Source: Siphonodentalium dalli (lineage: Eukaryota; Mollusca; Scaphopoda; Gadilida; Siphonodentaliidae). From it: a DNA stretch of 64,000 bases. The position numbers and the translations under genes were made by a program. Of the stretch, positions 59,281 through 64,000 are shown one piece after another. The stretch spans positions 118,253,319 through 118,317,318 of the forward strand of contig CP136066.1 of the NCBI GenBank assembly GCA_032622095.1, given 5' to 3'. Under the pieces are notes generated by a model, which saw only the letters and a list, made by a program, of their open reading frames with translations, was not told the origin of the DNA and made no database searches. Within the stretch, counting starts at the first letter, position 1, and every line of letters begins with the position of its first letter.

Positions 59281-60084
59281 TTACTTGTCGTCGAAATCGT
59301 ATTTTATATAATAGAAGAATGAGTCTATGTATATTTTGAATTGATCGAGTGTTGGAGCCTCAACAGCGAAGTCTGGCAGAGAGTTCCAGCTATTTACCAC
59401 CCTCTGCGTGAAGAAATATTTTCCTATGGCCTCAGGGGGTGGTGAAAAAAAATAATTCCGGCACGTATGCCGGGGTGGGTGGGTGTTTTTTTTAGTGTTT
59501 TGGCAATGAGTTGGGCTTCAAAACCACTTTGAATGAGAGAAATAATGTAATTCTAACTGGTAAACTGACTGCAGGCAGTTATCGTGTTGTATTTTGTTGC
59601 AAATTTTGAAATCCAAGATGGCCGCTGGCAGCCATGTTTTTTTGGCCGAATGACCTCAAAATGACTCATTCCTATTTACATGCCCATGTTAACATCCATG
59701 ATAAATAGTATGCACATAAATTCATATAAAGCTGTTTACAGTGAATTTCCCCCCGCAAATCTATGTTTTAGTGTCAAAAGGGGGGTGGGTGTAAAAAAAT
59801 AGTCGGAAAAAACTGCCGCAAATGGAAAAACATTTGGCGGTGGGGGGGTGGGGGGTGGGGGGTACAAAAAATGATCGAAAGGGAAAAAATGCCATACGTG
59901 CCTGAATTTTTTTCCGACCCCCCCCCCCCCCCCCTGATGGCCTTGTTAACAATGGGCATCTGTAGCTTTTTATTATGTCCTCTTGTTCTTCCTGATGAAT
60001 GTCTTTCTAATAGGTCACAGCCATTGATATTGTAATGACCATTCAACAGTTTACATACCTCGATTAGATCTCTTCTAAATCTAT
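59281..60084 (-). pseudogene. LINE ORF2 C-terminal remnant, split by element T
   Basis: Minus strand. From 60084 the frame reads YRYRFRRDLIEVCKLLNG, then SSGRTRGHNKKLQMPIVNKA, where element T interrupts. It continues from 59432 as GKYFFTQRVVNSWNSLP and DQFKIYIDSFF, and ends with a TAA at 59281-59283. The RR(D/G)LIEV-K-LNG, RTRGH and QRVVN-WNSLP words are the classic end of ORF2 in CR1/Jockey-like non-LTR retrotransposons. The frame is open on both sides of T, so decay before T's insertion was slight. The upstream RT domain is missing: 5' truncation at about 60085, where a GTCT microsatellite starts. A 3' tail follows. Confidence 0.9.
59433..59936. mobile_element. Element T: CAGGG-ended MITE in a LINE, 7-bp TSD
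   Basis: Starts CAGGGGGTGGTGAAAAAAAA and ends in a C-run plus CCCTG. The subterminal words GGCACGTATG and CATACGTGCC are inverted. ATGGCCT flanks both sides (59426-59432, 59937-59943). The host LINE frame is continuous when T and one TSD copy are discounted. 504 bp and G-rich; ORFs in it are fusions with the LINE frame. Confidence 0.85.
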
Positions 60085-60093
60085 ATCTATATT

Positions 60094-60099
60094 TGCGAA

Positions 60100-60130
<31 letters not shown>

Positions 60131-60304
60131 GTGCTATAGAAATTCACAGGGGACCATCTAGATAATACCAAAGGGGTCGACTAGGGGTAACTTTTCACGA
60201 GAAATGCGAATGTCTGTCTGTCTGTCTGTGTGCTATATAAATTCACAGGGACCATCTAGATAATACCAAAGGGGTCTACTAGGGGTAACTTTTCACGAGA
60301 AAGA
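60094..60304. repeat. Tandem duplication with (GTCT)n
   Basis: GCGAATGTCTGTCTGTCTG followed by CACAGGGGACCATCTAGATA and ACTAGGGGTAACTTTTCACG occurs twice, about 112 bp apart. A diverged third version is at 61350-61465. Confidence 0.85.
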
Positions 60305-60309
60305 TAATG

Positions 60310-61345
60310 GTGGGGGTTAGAATTTTACATATAATAATCCCCATGATATGAAGAATCTAATGGTGTGGTTTAAATATGACAAAAGTGGCGTCGTTCGAGT
60401 CAGGGATGCAGGGAAGAAGAGAGGGGCACCAAAATTGATCAAACTAATTTTAGCGCCGATTTCCACCAAATTGATATATATTCTTCTTCATGATACAAGG
60501 AATCTAATTTAACAACGCCAAATTGTTGTCGTTTGGATGAGAGATTGGGGGGGGGGTGGGCACTAAATTTGATAAGAATAGGTTTAGTCGCAGATTGCCA
60601 CCACACTTATACAAAATCATCCCCATGGTATGAGGAGTCTAATGGTGTGGCTTATATCTGTCAAATGTGGCCTTATTCGAGCCAGGGGTGCACTGAAAGG
60701 GAGAGGGGCACCAAAATTGATACACAATATTTTTAGCGCCAATTTCCACCAAATTGATACACGTTCTTATCCATGATACGAGGAATCTAATCGTGTGCTT
60801 TAAAGACACCATATTGGTGATGTTTGGGTGAGAGATGGGGAGGGGAGGGGTGGGCACCAACTTTGATCAAAATTTGTTTAGTCGCCGATTAGTCACCAAA
60901 CTTATAAATAATCATCTCCATGATATCATAAGTGTAATTGTGTGGTTTAATGATGTCACAAGTGGGGTCATTTGAGTAAGTGGTGTATAGAGGTGAGAGG
61001 GACACAAAAAATTATAACAATATGTTTCCACCAGATTGATACATATTCTTCTCCGTAGTACGAGGAATCTTATCGTGTGGTTTAGATACACCAACTTGGT
61101 GCCCTCTGAGTGAGATATATGGGGACCTTGAATTTGATACGAATTTGTATACTCGCCAATTTTCACCAATTTTATATATATGCGTCTCTAATCTCTAATG
61201 AGTCTAAGTGTGTGGTTTAACGGTGACAAAAGTGGCACCGCTTGAGTCCAAAATAGGGACGGGACGGTCACCAAAACTGATAAAAAAATATTTTTAGTAC
61301 CAATTACCATCAAATTCAGACACGTTTTTCTCAAATGATACGAGA
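60310..61345. repeat. Tandem array, about 145-bp unit, inverted copy of the 47-kb array
   Basis: GGAATCTAAT(T/C) or GAATCTAATGGTGTGG starts lie near 60350, 60490, 60635, 60780, 60925, 61062 and 61200. Unit types alternate as in the 47-kb array and appear in mirrored order. Weaker units run on to about 61720. Short ORFs on either strand are repeat translations. Confidence 0.85.
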
Positions 61346-61729
61346 CATAAAATCGAGTTGTCTGCCTTTCTGTCTGTCTGTATGCGTTCTGTATATAACT
61401 TCACGGTGTGCAATCGAGATGGCACCAAGGCGTTCTAAGAGGGGTAACTTTTTACGAAGAATATAATGGTGCGGGTTAAAATTTTCTAAAGTGACGCTGT
61501 TGGGGTCAGGGGAAAAAGGGGGAGGTCGGCAAACTAAACAAAAATATGGTGAAATAGTTTTGTCGTCGATTTCCAACAAAAGCATACATAATCACCTCCG
61601 CGATATGGCGCTGTTCGAGTCAGCGTTGCATGGAGGCATCAACAATTGATTTAATAAACTATTTTTAGCGCAGATTTCCACCAAATTTATATATTATTGT
61701 TCTCTATGATACAGGGGGGGGGGGGGGGG

Positions 61730-63095
61730 GTCTGGAAAAAAATTGCACATATAGGGCCCAAAAAGTTTTTTTCCGACCTCGAATGACCCACCACCCCATT
61801 GTTTCTCATGTTTTTATCAAAATTTCAGAGGTTTTTTTTTGCCGTTCTTCAAAAACAGTGTTAACTGCCTTACTAATCGGTAAACACAGATCAGAAAAAC
61901 AAAAAAATAAACTGTGTTTCCTTGTGTTTTCAGTATCTAACAACAATAATAAAGCATTGTGTAGGTACATTATATGTCACAAATCGCCCCAGACCCCCAT
62001 TATAGCCTTAATATATCGAGTGTGTTGTGTCTGACAGAGAACACTGGCCACAGATATATGGTAATTATACCGCCCGATATTAGTCAGCCGTCCGTCCGTA
62101 CAAACATTTTGCATTATAACTGAAGAGTCGGTTGTCATATTTTGATGCCCTATGGCATGGTGAAGGACCAGAAATGGGGAACGAATATACATATCACGGG
62201 TTGTGACCATCAATGCCTACCAGAGTTATGGGCCCTGTTCGACTTTATGAAATTCAGTCCGTACAAAGTTTTTGCAATATAAGTTAAAGCGTCGGTTGTC
62301 GAATTTTGATGTGGTTTGGTATGGTGATAGATCAGAATGAAGAATTGAATGTCATTTCTCAATGCATCTGAATGCATCACATTAATATTTCAGTTCATTT
62401 ATTTGTAAAATACAATTAGTATTTTAGTTTAGTCTTGTTGAGCAGTAAAGCTCCAAGGTGAAGTTCGGAAATTTAATGAGAATAGTGTCACCTTCAGTTG
62501 GGATTGTCTGAGCAGTGAACAGTAACGGTCATTCATCATAACCAATTCAGTTTTATTTGGATAATTGTTGCAAATTAACATTACTTGCAATCATTCAAGA
62601 TGAGAAATAACCAGAAGGAATGAATTTTAGTACATGCCAGAACAAGACAGTATTTCAGACATTTGAAATTTATGAGATACCCTTTTCATTTTCATGTTAT
62701 GCAACAATCAGGTTAATGATATCTAGTCATCATTGAGTATCCACCATGTAGTATCCAATTTGTGATACAGTTTTTTTGTTTTATTACTTTTATTCAAGTA
62801 ATACAACTGGGTAATATATTAATTTTGTTACTAAATATTTCTTCCGTTGATCATAAGTTTCCTGAACGCTATTATACGGTGGTCCACTGTGAAGTGGTCC
62901 TGGATCCTGTGAAATCCAGAATGTTGCTAAATCTGAGGCCAAAGAGTCACTATAGCTGCCTATATAGCCCCATACCAACAAGCATGGTACTAACATGCTT
63001 ACAAACAACATTACATGGTCAGTACTTGTGTAAATTGTTTGAAAAAAAACCCATTTTGGAACAAATTTACAAGCACAATTTTTTCAGCCTCTGGA
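61730..63095. other. Gene-free stretch with a 165-bp duplication
   Basis: A G-run at about 61714 opens the stretch. CAGCCGTCCGTCCGTACAAA and GTCGGTTGTCATATTTTGATG (62085-62200) recur, diverged, at 62255-62345. The 125-codon ORF at 62762-63139 is unrecognised. Confidence 0.5.
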
Positions 63096-63110
63096 TCACC
63101 TACCCACCCC

Positions 63111-63770
63111 GGCCCTGTCGTTTACCAGTTTTCCCTTAGAGAGAAGGGGCGCTACTCCAATTGAGTCTTTCTTCTTGAATTTGATATAGCGCCAGAATGG
63201 TTTGGTGTCTCTCTTGTCTAACGAATCTTGTATCATTGTGTTGGTGTAATCCCATTCTGCTTTTCTAAGTTGTTTCTTGCTTTCTTTTTGGTATGATCTG
63301 TACTGTTCCCATCTGTTTGTTTTCTTTGCTTTTTTGTATAGACGTGCTCTTTTCCGAAGGATTCGTTTTTCTTTGGTCGTCAGCCAAGGAGGTTTGTTTC
63401 TGAACATGATTGTCTTAGATGGAATATATTTCTCCATGGAGGCCTTGATGTCGTCTTTAAATATATTCCATAGCTCGTCTACGTTCCTACCTTGGCTCTT
63501 CTCGTGGTAGATGGTGGCAGATGCTGGAGAGGCTTCATATCTTCGGTCACTCCATGATGCCTTGCTGAAGGTATAGCACTTCCTAGGTGGTGTGTGTAGG
63601 TTGTGGGGTTTTATTTCTATATCGGTGACAATCATTACATGGTCTGATATGCCTGGTACGCTTGCGGATGATTTGACAAATGTGGGGTTTGATGTGAATA
63701 CCAGATCAAGCATATTCTTCTCTCTCGTATATATAGCATCTCTGTGTATTTGGGTGAGCTCATCAGTGGC
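63111..63770 (-). pseudogene. LINE endonuclease C-terminal half and linker
   Basis: Minus strand. ATDELTQIHRDAIYTREKNM, then LDLVFTSNP and GISDHVMIV: the SDH residues (about 93-95 of the 275-codon ORF) are the terminal catalytic motif of AP-type endonucleases of non-LTR retrotransposons. A basic region (KKAKKTNRWEQYRSYQKESK), FWRYIKFKKKDSIGVAPL and GKLVND follow, the linker towards the RT. Homology ends near 63111 and a stop follows at 63096. The EN N-terminal half and the RT are absent. Same strand as the C-terminal remnant at 59.3-60.1 kb, so both could derive from one insertion. Confidence 0.9.
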
Positions 63771-63990
63771 AACTTTAGGTCGTTTGTGTCTGCCTTTCTC
63801 AATTTCCAAAGTATGGTTGCTGATCTGAAGCTTTGTGAAAGATAATCTGACGGAGAAATTTTTAACAAGGTTCAAATATGGTTCTATCTGGTATTTGATT
63901 TTCGCTATTCTATATGTTCGCAACTTGTTTTTACCTCATGGTTTTTCGTCGTTGAATATATCTCGTCTAAAACAGCATACATGATCAATT
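63771..63990 (-). pseudogene. LINE ORF2 C-terminal segment fused upstream of the endonuclease piece
   Basis: In the same open frame, from about 63990, the translation runs NKLRTYRIAKIKYQIEPYL, then SVRLSFTKLQISNHTLEIEK and GRHKRPKV. LRTY...K..Y..EPYL and SNH-LEIEKGRH-RPKV are words that normally lie just before the C-terminal zinc knuckle of LINE ORF2, not before an endonuclease. The knuckle itself is missing. The junction with the endonuclease piece is near 63770. The segment may continue beyond the window. Confidence 0.7.
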
Positions 63991-64000
63991 TTTAAGTTAT

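Noticed and set aside
63096-63923. A functional endonuclease gene
   Set aside because: Only the C-terminal half of the domain is present, with a foreign segment upstream and a stop soon after the linker.

Overview
The window looks like intergenic, AT-rich DNA from an animal genome, most likely a marine invertebrate. This rests on overall character only: no ribosome-binding or operon structure, no ORF above 275 codons, abundant TACATGTA/GGCCTA-type words, animal-style LINE fragments and very many short-TIR DNA elements. I could not pin down a phylum. I found no host protein gene, tRNA or rRNA. Nearly everything that can be identified is mobile or repetitive DNA. Most elements were delimited by eye from paired terminal inverted repeats (TIRs) and target-site duplications (TSDs).

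Layout. 0.3-4.7 kb: a hAT-like non-autonomous element (R) holding a TTAA-flanked MITE (K1). 5.3-7.8 kb: an inverted repeat enclosing two LINE fragments. 8.0-11.4 kb: a CpG-rich TIR element (Z), a 176-bp tandem array and a small TIR element (J). 11.9-13.9 kb: element N interrupted by G1. 14.0-37.4 kb: a large nest. Element A (23.4 kb between its ends, about 1.2 kb of its own DNA) contains B (14.35-20.37 kb) and D (20.70-36.82 kb). D contains F, F contains a Mutator-like element H, H contains C1, C1 contains C2, and C2 contains a 219-bp palindrome. 37.9-50.06 kb: a K-family MITE split by an 11.9-kb element (L), itself full of insertions. 53.4-58.5 kb: a 5.05-kb near-complete palindrome (V) built from about 170-bp units, each carrying paired YY1-like motifs. 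58.6-64 kb: a second K copy, a LINE 3' end interrupted by a CAGGG-ended element (T), a 145-bp tandem array that is an inverted copy of one at 47-48 kb, and a chimeric LINE ORF at the right edge.

The most striking theme is that many of these elements carry their own private 11-20 bp motif, repeated several times just inside both ends. Examples are GGGCAAAGCGGATCA in A, GCGACAGATACGTTACC in B, GTTAGTGTAATGACG in D, GCGCTTAAGCGC in C, AAACCAATA in L and CTACGAGATAACTCGTAG in O. This is the expected layout for transposase-binding subterminal repeats. No transposase gene is visible, so all the DNA elements appear non-autonomous. TSD lengths (TA, 4, 6, 7, 8, 9 bp, TTAA) indicate several superfamilies. 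Element-end positions are usually good to a few bases; superfamily names are inferences from TSD and TIR only.
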